Below, in pieces: positions 9,033-17,773 of a DNA stretch of 64,000 bases. Source of the stretch: Runella defluvii. GTDB taxonomy: Bacteria > Bacteroidota > Bacteroidia > Cytophagales > Spirosomataceae. The position numbers and the translations under genes are program-made. The DNA lies in contig NZ_JACIBY010000001.1 of the NCBI RefSeq assembly GCF_014195535.1, positions 685,748-749,747 on the forward strand, written 5' to 3'. The notes beneath the pieces were generated by a model that saw nothing but the letters and a program-made list of their open reading frames with translations, was not told the DNA's origin and did no database searches. The stretch's first letter is position 1. Every line of letters begins with the position of its first letter.

Positions 9033-11090
9033 TTATGAAATTGAAGCTCCTGACCACACTTCTTTGTGGGGCTGGAGCAGCGATAGGCTGCCGTCGCGGT
9101 CTTCGGCCATGAGAATCATCCCGTTAGATTCTTGCCCCATGATTTTGCGAGGGGCGAGGTTGGCGATGAACGTCACTTGGCGACCAATCATTTCTTCGGG
9201 TGAAAAATGTTTGGCAATTCCGCTCAGAATCGTGCGTTTTTCAAAACCATCGTCCACCAAAAACTTCAATAACTTATCACTTTTAGGAACGCGTTCGGCT
9301 TCCAAAATGGTACCGATGCGAAGGTCTAATTTGGCAAAATCGTCGAACTGAACCGTTGGTTTAAGTTCAGGGACGGATTTGGTCGCTAATTCGTTCATTT
9401 TCTTTGCGTCGTGCAGTTTTTGTACTTGTTTTTCGATGACCGAGTCTTCGATTTTTTCAAATAATAAGAAAGCCTCGCCAACGGCTTGGCCTTCTGCCAA
9501 CAGGTCTCTTCTACCCGCTTCTGCCCACTGTTGGTGGCTGAGCGACAGTTGATTGCGTAGCTTTTCGGCGGTAAACGGCAAGAAAGGCTCGCTCACGATG
9601 GCCAAGTTGGCGGCAATCTGAAGTGCAATGTGCATGATGGTATTTACGCGCTCGGCGTCGGTTTTAATGACTTGCCAAGGTTGGGTTTCGGCCAAATACT
9701 TGTTGCCCAAACGTGCCAAATCCATCAACAATGCCAAGCCTTCGCGGAAACGATAGTTTTCGAGGGAATCCCCAATTTTGACGGGGAGCTCGGCCAACGA
9801 TGCGAGCGTTTCACGGTCAAAATCCGTTAACTCACCCAAGGCAGGAACGCTACCGTTGCAGTATTTGTGCGTTAAGACAACGGCACGGTTGACAAAATTG
9901 CCGTAAATTGCTACCAACTCGCTGTTGTTGCGGGTTTGGAAGTCTTTCCACGTAAACTCGCTGTCTTTGGTTTCGGGCGCATTAGCGGTCAATACGTAAC
10001 GCAGAACGTCTTGTTTATCAGGAAGTTCTTCTAAATATTCGTGTAACCAAACGGCCCAGTTGCGAGAAGTTGAAATTTTATCGCCTTCCAAATTCATAAA
10101 TTCGTTGGCAGGAACATTGTCGGGCAACAAATACTCGCCTCCCATCGCCATGAGTGTAGCGGGGAAAATGATGCAGTGAAACACGATGTTGTCTTTGCCA
10201 ATAAAGTGAATCAGCTTCGTCTCTTCGTTGTCCGACTTTTTCCACCACGACTCCCAGCCTGCGTCGGTGCCGTTCTGCTGAATCAACCAATCTTTGGTGG
10301 CCGAAATGTACCCAATGGGCGCTTCAAACCACACGTAAAGCACTTTTCCGTCGGTATCGGCAAGGGGTACTTTGATGCCCCAATCTAGGTCGCGGGTCAT
10401 GGCACGGGGCCGAAGACCTTCTTTCAACCACGACTGACACTGACCAAATACGTTGGTTTTCCATTCGGTATGGCTTCCTACGTATTTTTCTACGTCGGGT
10501 TGCATTTTGTCCAAAGGTAAGTACCAGTTTTTGGTCGATTTTAAGACAGGTTTTGAGCCCGAAAGTGTCGAATGTGGTTCTTTCAATTCCATCGGACTGA
10601 GGGCGGTTCCGCAGCGTTCGCATTGGTCACCGTAGGCGTTGGGATTGGCACAAACGGGACACGTTCCAACGATGTAGCGGTCGGCCAAAAACTGCTGCGC
10701 TACTTCGTCGTAATACTGCTCGCTGGTTTCTTCTACAAAGCCGTCTTTGTCGTAAATGGTCTTAAAAAACTCTTGCGATGTGCTGTGGTGAACAGGCAGG
10801 CTCGTGCGAGAGTAAACATCGAACGAAATCCCAAAATCAGCAAACGATTGTTTGATTTGCGTATAGTACTTATCGACCACTTCTTGGGGCGTAATTCCCT
10901 CTTTTTTTGCACGGATGGTGATGGGGACACCGTGTTCGTCGGTACCGCTTACAAAAGCTACATTGGCACCTTTGGCACGTAAGTACCGCACGTAAATATC
11001 GGCAGGGACATAACAACCTGCTAAGTGACCAATATGGATAGGGCCGTTGGCGTAAATGAGGGCCGCCGTAACGGTGTATTTCTTACTCAT
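9033..11090 (-). CDS. metG: Methionyl-tRNA synthetase
   Basis: Charges tRNA-Met with methionine. In 685 residues it has the class I signature HIGH at 19-22, a zinc knuckle (CPVC…CERC), a KMSKS-equivalent loop KISTS in [15 protein letters not shown], an anticodon-binding helical domain, and a C-terminal EMAP/Trbp111-like tRNA-binding domain ([18 protein letters not shown]). The length and C-terminal domain fit the dimeric bacterial MetG1 type. I start at the ATG at 11090 ([16 protein letters not shown]) rather than five codons further out, because family members begin this way. A -7-like element lies 20 nt upstream of the likely leader. Confidence 0.96.
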   Translation of the reverse strand: MSKKYTVTAALIYANGPIHIGHLAGCYVPADIYVRYLRAKGANVAFVSGTDEHGVPITIRAKKEGITPQEVVDKYYTQIKQSFADFGISFDVYSRTSLPVHHSTSQEFFKTIYDKDGFVEETSEQYYDEVAQQFLADRYIVGTCPVCANPNAYGDQCERCGTALSPMELKEPHSTLSGSKPVLKSTKNWYLPLDKMQPDVEKYVGSHTEWKTNVFGQCQSWLKEGLRPRAMTRDLDWGIKVPLADTDGKVLYVWFEAPIGYISATKDWLIQQNGTDAGWESWWKKSDNEETKLIHFIGKDNIVFHCIIFPATLMAMGGEYLLPDNVPANEFMNLEGDKISTSRNWAVWLHEYLEELPDKQDVLRYVLTANAPETKDSEFTWKDFQTRNNSELVAIYGNFVNRAVVLTHKYCNGSVPALGELTDFDRETLASLAELPVKIGDSLENYRFREGLALLMDLARLGNKYLAETQPWQVIKTDAERVNTIMHIALQIAANLAIVSEPFLPFTAEKLRNQLSLSHQQWAEAGRRDLLAEGQAVGEAFLLFEKIEDSVIEKQVQKLHDAKKMNELATKSVPELKPTVQFDDFAKLDLRIGTILEAERVPKSDKLLKFLVDDGFEKRTILSGIAKHFSPEEMIGRQVTFIANLAPRKIMGQESNGMILMAEDRDGSLSLLQPHKEVWSGASIS

Positions 11091-11116
11091 GGGATAATAA
11101 ATCAAATTTGAGGCTG

Positions 11117-11124
11117 CAAAAATA
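11117..11124 (-). promoter_or_regulatory. Putative -7 element for metG
   Basis: TATTTTTG on the minus strand fits the Bacteroidetes -7 consensus TAnnTTTG and would place the start near 11110, about 20 nt before the metG ATG. No good -33 TTG was seen at the expected spacing. Confidence 0.45.
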
Positions 11125-11153
11125 GTAAAATAGCGTGGGAATGGAGAATTGTT

Positions 11154-11161
11154 TAACTTTG
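11154..11161 (+). promoter_or_regulatory. Putative -7 element for haem lipoprotein gene
   Basis: TAACTTTG matches TAnnTTTG exactly and would start transcription near 11168, about 20 nt upstream of the ATG at 11187. A matching -33 element was not found. Confidence 0.45.
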
Positions 11162-11186
11162 ATGCAGTGCCAATTTTGAGTTAACC

Positions 11187-11705
11187 ATGAAAAAATTTAG
11201 ACAACAGTTGTACTGGGCAGTAAGCATATTGGCGTTGGGACTCTCGCTGGAGGGCTGCACGCCCAAAGAAACGCCCGTTTCCGTACCTCAAGCAGCGTCG
11301 TTTGATTTGCTTCAAGACCGTATTTTGACGCCCACTTGTGCCACTGCGGGCTGTCATGCGTCGGAGCAGGAAAGCACGTTTGCGCAGCACGGTTTGGTGT
11401 TGGCCAAGGGAAAAACGTATGATTTTTTGGTCAACAAAGACCCTAAAAACGCCAATGCGCGCATTGATAAACTAAAGTTAGTGACGCCTTATTTTTCGCT
11501 GCAAAGTCTTTTTTATCATAAACTGGTTTGGGGAGACAGTGGTCACCACAGCGGATTAAGTTACGGAAATCCCATGCCGCTAAACGGTAAAGCGCTTTAT
11601 AAAGGACAAATTGAGTTTGTGCGGCGGTGGATCGAAGCAGGTGCTCCTCGCACGGGCAGCGTAGTGGATACCACACTCTTGAATGACAAAACACCAAGTT
11701 TTTAA
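11187..11705 (+). CDS. Small cytochrome c-like lipoprotein with CX4CH site
   Basis: A 172-residue envelope lipoprotein: signal peptide with lipobox LEGC (Cys24), then a short domain with TPTCATAGCHASE. The Cys51-X4-Cys56-His57 spacing is one of the unusual haem c motifs (C-X3-4-C-H) seen in 'planctomycete cytochrome C-like' proteins. The rest (GLVLAKGKTYDFLVNK, GNPMPLNGKALYKGQIEFVRRWIEAGAP) fits that group, including the terminal IxxWIxxGAP. Likely an electron-transfer protein or a haem-lacking relative. It is monocistronic and followed by repeated palindromes. Confidence 0.75.
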   Translation: MKKFRQQLYWAVSILALGLSLEGCTPKETPVSVPQAASFDLLQDRILTPTCATAGCHASEQESTFAQHGLVLAKGKTYDFLVNKDPKNANARIDKLKLVTPYFSLQSLFYHKLVWGDSGHHSGLSYGNPMPLNGKALYKGQIEFVRRWIEAGAPRTGSVVDTTLLNDKTPSF

Positions 11706-11729
11706 GGTACGTGCGTGGCGTGCGTCGGG

Positions 11730-11875
11730 GTACTCATACCCCGACGACCTATTTGCGTAGGCTACTCAGCGGGGTATGAGTACCCCGCAGCACAGTACAA
11801 TACCCCGACAACCTATTTGCGTAGGTTACTCAGCGAGGTATGAGTACCCCGCAGCACACCTAGTACCCCGCTGCA
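11730..11875. repeat. Intergenic tandem/palindromic repeat cluster
   Basis: Two 48-bp direct copies (11747-11794 and 11811-11858, two mismatches) repeat with a 64-bp period. Each starts ACCTATTTGCGTAGG and carries a palindromic block GGGGTATGAGTACCCC (the second copy has one change). A further inverted block GGGGTACTCATACCCC lies at about 11727-11742. The array fills nearly the whole gap between two convergent genes, so it may double as a bidirectional terminator. Confidence 0.8.
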
Positions 11876-11876
11876 C

Positions 11877-12770
11877 TTAAAACCAGTACTTTATTTTGTC
11901 GCGGGTACGTTTGAAACGAAGCGCGGTACTTTCGGCGGGCTCGCTCAGAATACCTTTGTAATAAGCGTTTTGGGTTGAGCGCTGAAATTGAAGGTAATAA
12001 TCAAAAAACGTGCGGGCTGAAATTCGCCACTTTTGGTAAAACTGCTTGCTACCGTCGTTCTTTTTGATGCGCGATACGCTCTTCGACATAAAGTGATAGA
12101 CAAGACTATCGCCAATGCCCCTAAAGTTACGTACTCCTACAGCCCAAAGTTTTCTGCAAATATCAGGGTCGGAATACATGCCAGGACTAAACTCGACGCT
12201 GAAGCCGCCAATCAAATTCCACATCCGTCGGTGCATGATGCTTGGGGGATAATTGGCGCCCTGCCAGTCGGGAATAATCAAACTCGACCATTCTTTCAGC
12301 AATTGTTCCTCCTTAAAATTCTCGACGCTATCGCCATAGTTGTGAGGTGATGATACGTTGCCGCTGTTGGCTGCTACCCGTTCAATCATGGTCGATGAAA
12401 AGTAAAAATCGTCGCTTCCATAATCCGTCACTGCCCGAAAAAGTCGCTTGTCCCATTCGGGGCACACGTACATATCGTCGTTGATATAAACGATGTAGTC
12501 GGCTTTGGAAAGCGTAAAAGCGGCATTGCAAGCAACGCAAATTCCGACATTTTCGGCCGTTTGGGTGAAGTCAAGCTGTTGTTGTTTGGCCCAGGCCACA
12601 GTGCCGTCGGAGCCGTCGTTGATGTGGAGAATAATCTGGTGGTTGTAAGTGGAGTTTTTGCGGATGCTCTCAACGCAAAGTTTGACCAGCGAAAGATTAT
12701 TCCAAGTAGGAATGAGGATGGAGAAAAGTGGTTTTTCTCCATCCGAGTGTTGTTCATAATGGATGTGCAT
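11877..12770 (-). CDS. Glycosyltransferase family 2
   Basis: A 297-residue GT-A glycosyltransferase, with the N-terminal nucleotide-sugar domain at about 12-230: FSILIPTWNNLSLVKLC, the NDGSDG loop, NVGICVACNAAF, and the metal-binding acidic pair in YINDDMY (the DxD position). No membrane span is obvious, so it should act at the cytoplasmic face on a glycan or lipid acceptor. No polysaccharide cluster surrounds it, and acceptor and sugar cannot be told. It lies 24 nt downstream of the M1 peptidase stop region with no clear promoter between unrelated genes. Confidence 0.85.
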   Translation of the reverse strand: MHIHYEQHSDGEKPLFSILIPTWNNLSLVKLCVESIRKNSTYNHQIILHINDGSDGTVAWAKQQQLDFTQTAENVGICVACNAAFTLSKADYIVYINDDMYVCPEWDKRLFRAVTDYGSDDFYFSSTMIERVAANSGNVSSPHNYGDSVENFKEEQLLKEWSSLIIPDWQGANYPPSIMHRRMWNLIGGFSVEFSPGMYSDPDICRKLWAVGVRNFRGIGDSLVYHFMSKSVSRIKKNDGSKQFYQKWRISARTFFDYYLQFQRSTQNAYYKGILSEPAESTALRFKRTRDKIKYWF

Positions 12771-12794
12771 ACGTCGTAAGAATGGTGTAATGAT

Positions 12795-14423
12795 TTATTC
12801 TAATTTTCTTATTTCTACATAAAAATTAGGGTCTATCATCACAGCGCTTGCCTTAGATGCTTTGAGTGTTTTCCAATCAGAAGTTGGCTGTAGTGTCTTC
12901 CAATTATCGCCAATTTTCAATTTTACTGGCATCTCAAAACCTGCTACGCAATTGCTCCAGCGATACGAAAGCTGTTTACCTTCGAGTTTGTACTCTAACG
13001 TTGGAATGCGAACATCGCGGAGGTACTGGTCAAACACTTTTGACAGGTTTACGCCCGCTTGTGCGCTCATATACTCTTCAATTTGTGGTGACGTAACGGT
13101 CTGGTGGTAAAACGTCTTATTCAATCCGCGCAAGATGCCGCGCCACTTCTCGTCGTCGTTCACAATTTGTCGAATGGTATGGAGCATGTTTCCGCCTTTG
13201 TAGTACATATCGCCCGAGCCACTGTGATTAACACCATATACGCCAATAATCGGTTTGTCGTTGCGAATTAATTTTCGACAACCAATCACATATTCTGCTC
13301 CTGCTTGCTTACCGTGGTGATACTCAGTGTATAAGTTTTCTGAATAATTTGTAAAACTTTCATGAATCCACATGTCGGCCACGTCTTTGTAGGTAATATT
13401 ATTTGCAAACCACTCGTGCCCCGACTCGTGGATAATGATAAAATCCCATTTTAATCCCCAACCCGTAGCCGAAAGGTCGCGGCCAAGGTAGCCGTTTTGG
13501 TAGCCGTTGCCGTACGTCACGGAGCTTTGGTGTTCCATGCCTAAATAGGGAACTTCGACGAGTTTAAACCCATCTTCATAAAACGGATACGGCCCAAACC
13601 AGTGTTCAAACGCTTTGAGCATTGGTTTGACTTGTTGAAACTGTACTTTGGCTTTTTCTACGTTTTCGGGTAGTGCATAAAACGACAGGTCGAGCTTGCC
13701 TTTTTCGCCTTCAAAGGTGTCGGTCCAACTGACGTAGTTGCCGATATTTACGTTTACGCCGTAGTTGTTGATGGGATTTTGGACATACCAATGAAAAGTG
13801 CGCCACCCGTCGGCATTGTTGGAAACACTACTTAAACGCCCGTTGGAAACATCGGTCAGACCTGGCGGTACCGTAATGCTGATTTTCATGCTGTCGGGCT
13901 CATCGTACATGTGGTCTTTGCAAGGCCACCACACACTCGCACCCAAGCCTTGGCATGAGGTCGCGACAAAAGGCTGTCCGTTTTGGTCGCGTTTCCAAGA
14001 AAAACCACCATCCCACGGCGCACGTTTTGCAATGCGTGGCCGTCCGCCATAATACACCGTGATTTCTTCTTGGGCATTGGTTTTTTGGGGTTTGGCCAAC
14101 GTGACAAAAAAAGCGTCTCCGTCGCGCTTGTAGGTGAGCTCCTGACCATCTTGGGTAATTTTAGAAATCGTTAGGGGGCGTTGCAGGTCGATTTGAAGCA
14201 CTTGTGACGGCTGAATTACTTTGTAGCGAACAGTTACACTGCCTCCAATCGTACTATCGGCAGGGTTGATGCGGGTATTGAGGTGATAAAACTGCAAATC
14301 CCACCAAGCACGTTCTTTGGTAATGCTGCCCCGCAGTGTATCGTCGTGCGTGAAGGTGTATTTTTGGGCGTAAAGGGTGAGGGAAAAAATAGAAAATAGC
14401 AGAGCTAGACGAAAAATTTTCAT
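12795..14423 (-). CDS. Secreted M1-family metallopeptidase (short form)
   Basis: Exported zinc aminopeptidase-like protein of 542 residues. Signal peptide 1-19; N-terminal beta-sandwich domain (about 40-235); catalytic domain with zinc motif HESGH at 332-336 and third ligand Glu355, exactly 18 residues later. The exopeptidase motif usually GAMEN is GMEH at 295-298, so the Asn position differs. It lacks the long C-terminal helical domain of PepN, as is common in Bacteroidota secreted M1 enzymes. Probably trims peptides in the periplasm or outside the cell. Confidence 0.9.
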   Translation of the reverse strand: MKIFRLALLFSIFSLTLYAQKYTFTHDDTLRGSITKERAWWDLQFYHLNTRINPADSTIGGSVTVRYKVIQPSQVLQIDLQRPLTISKITQDGQELTYKRDGDAFFVTLAKPQKTNAQEEITVYYGGRPRIAKRAPWDGGFSWKRDQNGQPFVATSCQGLGASVWWPCKDHMYDEPDSMKISITVPPGLTDVSNGRLSSVSNNADGWRTFHWYVQNPINNYGVNVNIGNYVSWTDTFEGEKGKLDLSFYALPENVEKAKVQFQQVKPMLKAFEHWFGPYPFYEDGFKLVEVPYLGMEHQSSVTYGNGYQNGYLGRDLSATGWGLKWDFIIIHESGHEWFANNITYKDVADMWIHESFTNYSENLYTEYHHGKQAGAEYVIGCRKLIRNDKPIIGVYGVNHSGSGDMYYKGGNMLHTIRQIVNDDEKWRGILRGLNKTFYHQTVTSPQIEEYMSAQAGVNLSKVFDQYLRDVRIPTLEYKLEGKQLSYRWSNCVAGFEMPVKLKIGDNWKTLQPTSDWKTLKASKASAVMIDPNFYVEIRKLE

Positions 14424-14513
14424 GGTAGAAGAGTGCTTGTAGTTTGCTTAGGAATCCAGTTTGGGATGAAAAATGCTTTTGATAAAGCAATAATACCAGT
14501 TTGTAGGGCAAAA

Positions 14514-14546
14514 AAAAATCCGAGCGGGAAGCCCACTCGGATTTTT
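14514..14546 (-). terminator. Terminator for the PNPOx-DinB-cupin operon
   Basis: Stem AAAAATCCGAG (14514-14524) with CTCGGATTTTT (14536-14546), extended inside by GGG/CCC around a 3-nt loop. On the minus strand it is followed by a T-run. It lies between the cupin stop (14637) and the M1 start (14423). Confidence 0.8.
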
Positions 14547-14636
14547 AACCTTTACTCAACGTTATGAAAAACTCTATAGCTTAGACTATAGGTCGAATAC
14601 AAGGTCACAATTTTTTTTTATTTTTTTTCAAAGTTT

Positions 14637-14942
14637 TTAAAAAAATAGCACCCAAGTCGAAAAATCTTCTGAAAAACGGGTGAATTTGTGGGCTGCATGG
14701 GCAGGTACAAACAAAAAATCGCCCGTTTCTACTTCGGTCACATTTCCTTCTAACTCAAACGTTGCGCTCCCTGATGCAATGATGTAAGCTTCGTCGCGGT
14801 CGTGGGGAGTTTGTTTGTCAACAAGGTGTGGTTGGTAAAGTTCCACTTCTAAGTTGCTACGCCGAAACAACGAGATAAATTCCTCGGAGTGTTGACTGAG
14901 TTTTTGAGAAGCTTCTGCCAAGCTAATTTTGTTTGCGAACAT
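14637..14942 (-). CDS. Small cupin-domain protein
   Basis: Single-domain cupin of 101 residues. Conserved pieces include HLVDKQTPHDRDEAYIIASG, EVETGDFLFVPAHAAHKF and the GxATFELEG strand, giving the usual His/Glu metal-site positions (H…E, then H). It may be a metal-binding storage or sensor protein or a small isomerase/dioxygenase; nothing decides. Last gene of a three-gene minus-strand operon, 18 nt after DinB. Confidence 0.8.
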   Translation of the reverse strand: MFANKISLAEASQKLSQHSEEFISLFRRSNLEVELYQPHLVDKQTPHDRDEAYIIASGSATFELEGNVTEVETGDFLFVPAHAAHKFTRFSEDFSTWVLFF

Positions 14943-14960
14943 GATGGTAGTAAGTGAACC

Positions 14961-15482
14961 TTAAATCAATGGGAAATAACGCTCTTCCAACACCCGTAAG
15001 TGGTGAATGGGGTGGCCAATCAACACAAATCCTAAAGCTAAGGGAGAAATTTGCTGGTTAAAACTAACGCCCGAACGGTGAAACATCTCGTCGCTGAAAC
15101 TTTTAAAAAGTGCGATGGTTGACTGACGAACTACGGCAAATTCATCCAGCAAATCGTCTAACGTGCGTTGGTTAGCGGTGGTGTTGGCCCCAAACAATTC
15201 TTCGTCGTATCCTGGAAGGCTTGTTTTATCGTTTCGGGCAAAACGCATCGCTCGATAAGACATAATGCGCTCGTTATCAATCAAATGTTGGATGATGTCC
15301 TTGGCAGTCCATTTGCCAGGTGCATAGACTTGGTCGCCAAGTGCTTCCAGTTTTTCTTTGATTTCGGGCGCGTGATAAAGGCCAGCCGTTGCCTCCAGAC
15401 CGTCGATGATGTCAATGTCGTCAACAAGTAGGATGTAACGATCAAAAAACTGGGGCATGTGTTGGATGTCGGAACGTTTCAT
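14961..15482 (-). CDS. DinB-family (DinB_2) four-helix protein
   Basis: A 173-residue DinB_2/YfiT-like protein: four-helix-bundle fold with the family features KWTAKDIIQHLIDNERI (first metal His) and IGHPIHHLRVLEERY (last two metal His). Members bind a divalent metal and include thiol transferases and hydrolases (bacillithiol/mycothiol type), but activity is unknown for most. The gene start overlaps the upstream PNPOx-like stop by 4 nt (ATGA-type), showing translational coupling. Confidence 0.85.
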   Translation of the reverse strand: MKRSDIQHMPQFFDRYILLVDDIDIIDGLEATAGLYHAPEIKEKLEALGDQVYAPGKWTAKDIIQHLIDNERIMSYRAMRFARNDKTSLPGYDEELFGANTTANQRTLDDLLDEFAVVRQSTIALFKSFSDEMFHRSGVSFNQQISPLALGFVLIGHPIHHLRVLEERYFPLI

Positions 15483-16117
15483 GAAGGTAGGTGAGTTAAA
15501 TGTTCGGGTAAAGATACATTTTTACTGAATTCATCCCCCACGGGAGTTTCACGAACGGTACGAAGGGGAATCAGCCCCGACCAAATCGGCAGTTCTTGGT
15601 CTTCTTCGTCGTCTTTGGGCATCCCTGTACGCAATTTGGCCGAGGCTTCTACGATGGGAAACGACAAAACGGTTGTTTTACGAACCTCGCTCTCCGTCAT
15701 GGGGCGTAGGTACTCCCAACTATTGGGGACAATTTTCTCCGTAATCCAACGGAGTGCCTCCCATTTAAGGGTAGTATCTTCTACTTTTTCGGCGTTGGAA
15801 AAAACCACGACCGAACGATAATTGACCGAATGATGAAAGGCCGATTTGGCCACCACCAAAGCATCCGTCAACATGACCGAAATACAAACAGGAATGCCTT
15901 TTTCTAGTTCTCGAATAAAATGACTCCCCACCGACCCGTGAAGATAAATACGGTCTTCGTAGCGGGCAAATGCAGTGGGTAGGGCAAAAGGCTGCCCGTC
16001 GATGGTAAAACTTACGGTACAAAACATCGATTCATCCAAAATCGAATAAACGGTTTCTTCGTCGTACTGAGCGCGTTTGGCCAAACGACTTGGAGTTGTG
16101 CGGGGAGTTGGCTGCAT
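15479..16117 (-). CDS. Pyridoxamine 5'-phosphate oxidase-like flavin protein
   Basis: A 212-residue split-barrel flavin-binding protein of the PNPOx-like superfamily (FMN_bind_2/YhbP-like groups): N-terminal AQYDEETVYSILDESMFCTVSF, FALPTAFARYEDRIYLHGSVGS, and a C-terminal PLRTVRETPVGDE. Such proteins often sit beside MocR/PdxR regulators, as here. I chose the ATG at 16117; an in-frame TTG at 16138 would overlap the candidate -7 element. First gene of the operon with DinB and cupin. A pair of PdxR-like boxes upstream suggests vitamin-B6-responsive control. Confidence 0.85.
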   Translation of the reverse strand: MQPTPRTTPSRLAKRAQYDEETVYSILDESMFCTVSFTIDGQPFALPTAFARYEDRIYLHGSVGSHFIRELEKGIPVCISVMLTDALVVAKSAFHHSVNYRSVVVFSNAEKVEDTTLKWEALRWITEKIVPNSWEYLRPMTESEVRKTTVLSFPIVEASAKLRTGMPKDDEEDQELPIWSGLIPLRTVRETPVGDEFSKNVSLPEHLTHLPS

Positions 16118-16135
16118 GGGTTGGTTTTTTTTTGA

Positions 16136-16143
16136 CAAAAGTA
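16136..16143 (-). promoter_or_regulatory. -7 element for the PNPOx-like operon
   Basis: TACTTTTG on the minus strand is an exact TAnnTTTG match; transcription would start near 16129, about 12 nt before the ATG at 16117. There is no TTG at the -33 position, as expected for an activator-dependent promoter. Confidence 0.55.
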
Positions 16144-16167
16144 TATCTTTACTGGATTGCTATACGT

Positions 16168-16200
16168 GTCCACTTTTAATAAAGTAAGTAGTCCACTTTT
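16168..16200 (-). promoter_or_regulatory. Two PdxR-like direct-repeat boxes
   Basis: On the minus strand, AAAAGTGGAC occurs twice in the same orientation (16200-16191 and 16177-16168), 23 bp apart, about two helical turns. The first continues as AAAGTGGACTA, which matches the motif I recall for the MocR-type activator PdxR of Corynebacterium glutamicum (AAAGTGGWCTA). The boxes centre about 43 and 66 bp upstream of the predicted start of the PNPOx-like operon, a suitable activator position. The MocR protein at 17774 is the natural candidate to bind. Confidence 0.65.
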
Positions 16201-16215
16201 TAACCTAAACAAACG

Positions 16216-17646
16216 ATGAAAACCAAAAACCTATGGGTGTTTTTAGCGGGGATCAGTACGGCCTTTGCGCAAGTTCCCAACAAAGCCCACGAAAGTGTTA
16301 TCAAGGAAATTAACCAAAAAGAAAAGCAGTATGGCGTGCTCTCTAAGCAAATCTGGACGTTTGCCGAAGTAGGGTATCAAGAAGTCAAAAGCTCGGCCAT
16401 TTTACAAGACCAGCTTCGCAAGGAAGGTTTTAAGGTACAGTCGGCCGTGGCAGATATGCCTACGGCTTTTGTGGCGAGTTTTGGCGAAGGCAAACCTGTG
16501 ATTGGCATTTTGGGTGAATTTGATGCCTTGCCAGGCTTGTCACAAGATTCAATTCCCATCAAAAAATCAATCGGAGGTATTGCAGGGCATGCTTGCGGGC
16601 ACCACCTGTTTGGGGTAGGTTCGTTGGCGTCGGTGGTTGCCATTAAAAACTGGTTGGTGCAATCAGGACACAAAGGAACGATTCGGTTTTACGGTACACC
16701 CGCTGAAGAAGGTGGTTCGGGAAAAGTGTACATGGTACGTGATGGGTTATTTAAGGACGTGGACGTGGTACTGCACTGGCACCCAGGCGATAGCAACAGC
16801 GCAAGTTCGTCGTCGTCGTTGGCGAACAAATCGGCTAAATTCCGTTTCAAAGGCATTTCTTCGCACGCTGCGGCTGCCCCTGACCGTGGTCGTTCGGCCT
16901 TGGATGGGGTAGAGGTGATGAATTATGCCGTCAATATGATGCGCGAACACATTCCGTCCGCTACCCGAATCCATTACGTGATTACCAACGGCGGGAAAGC
17001 GCCAAACGTTGTTCCTGATTTTGCCGAAGTGTATTATTACGTTCGCCACCCAAGTCGTCAATACGTGGCCTCGATTTGGGAACGCGTACAAAAAGCGGCC
17101 CAAGGGGCGGCGTTGGCCACGGGCACGACGGTGGAAGAAGAAATCATTGGAGGCGTACACGAAATTTTGCCCAACGATGTTTTGTCGCAATTGATGCACG
17201 AAAATTTGAAAGGCATTGGAGGAATGAAATATACGGCCGAGGAATTGAAATATGCCGAAGAAATCAGCAAAACGCAAGGAATGGGGATTCGGGAGCTAAG
17301 TTCAGTTGAAACGATTGAACCATTGGCCAACGAGGGACTAAGCAGTGCCTCAACGGACGTAGGTGATGTGAGCTGGGCGGTGCCAACTGTTGGTTTGCGC
17401 ACGGCTACGTGGGTGCCAGGTACGCCTGCCCACAGTTGGCAAGCAGTAGCGGCGGGGGGCACGAGCATTGGACGAAAAGGAATGGTGATTGCGGCCAAAG
17501 CGTTGGCAACGACGGCCATTGATTTATTCCAAAACGAAAAAATAATCTCGGAAGCCAAAGCCGAATTTGAAAAACGCCGTGGGACTGATTTTACCTATAA
17601 AGCCTTGGTCGGCGACCGCAAACCAGCCCTTAATTATAGAGATTAA
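16216..17646 (+). CDS. Secreted M20-family amidohydrolase (AbgB-like)
   Basis: Exported zinc amidohydrolase of 476 residues with an N-terminal signal peptide (1-19, …STAFAQ). The M20 features are GILGEFDALPGL (metal Asp), GHACGHHLFGVGS (metal His cluster), PAEEGGSGKVYM (catalytic Glu pair) and a dimerisation domain (SSHAAAAPDRGRSALDG). Closest in pattern to p-aminobenzoyl-glutamate hydrolase subunit B/amidohydrolases that release amino acids from N-acyl conjugates. It is divergent from the PNPOx-like operon and upstream of the MocR regulator, so it might share their control. Actual substrate unknown. Confidence 0.88.
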   Translation: MKTKNLWVFLAGISTAFAQVPNKAHESVIKEINQKEKQYGVLSKQIWTFAEVGYQEVKSSAILQDQLRKEGFKVQSAVADMPTAFVASFGEGKPVIGILGEFDALPGLSQDSIPIKKSIGGIAGHACGHHLFGVGSLASVVAIKNWLVQSGHKGTIRFYGTPAEEGGSGKVYMVRDGLFKDVDVVLHWHPGDSNSASSSSSLANKSAKFRFKGISSHAAAAPDRGRSALDGVEVMNYAVNMMREHIPSATRIHYVITNGGKAPNVVPDFAEVYYYVRHPSRQYVASIWERVQKAAQGAALATGTTVEEEIIGGVHEILPNDVLSQLMHENLKGIGGMKYTAEELKYAEEISKTQGMGIRELSSVETIEPLANEGLSSASTDVGDVSWAVPTVGLRTATWVPGTPAHSWQAVAAGGTSIGRKGMVIAAKALATTAIDLFQNEKIISEAKAEFEKRRGTDFTYKALVGDRKPALNYRD

Positions 17647-17663
17647 GAGAATGATGAATTTTT

Positions 17664-17770
17664 GAATGACGAATACTTCGAGTGACGAATGACGAAAAAA
17701 AAGTTCGTCATTCGAGAAATTCGTCATTCAAAAAAATCCTCACTCGTCACTCGTTCTATTTGTCATTCGA
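17664..17770. repeat. Cluster of GAATGACGAA/TTCGTCATTC repeats
   Basis: The whole gap before the MocR gene is built of short copies: GAATGACGAAT (17664-17674), GTGACGAATGACGAA (17682-17696), then the inverse TTCGTCATTCG (17704-17714), ATTCGTCATTC (17719-17729), CACTCGTCACTCG (17741-17753) and TGTCATTCGA (17761-17770). Left and right halves form an imperfect large inverted repeat. It may be an autoregulatory operator or a mobile-type palindromic repeat. Confidence 0.7.
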
Positions 17771-17773
17771 AAA

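Noticed and set aside
11730-11875. CRISPR array
   Set aside because: Only two 48-bp copies, very short gap between them, strongly palindromic, and no cas genes nearby.
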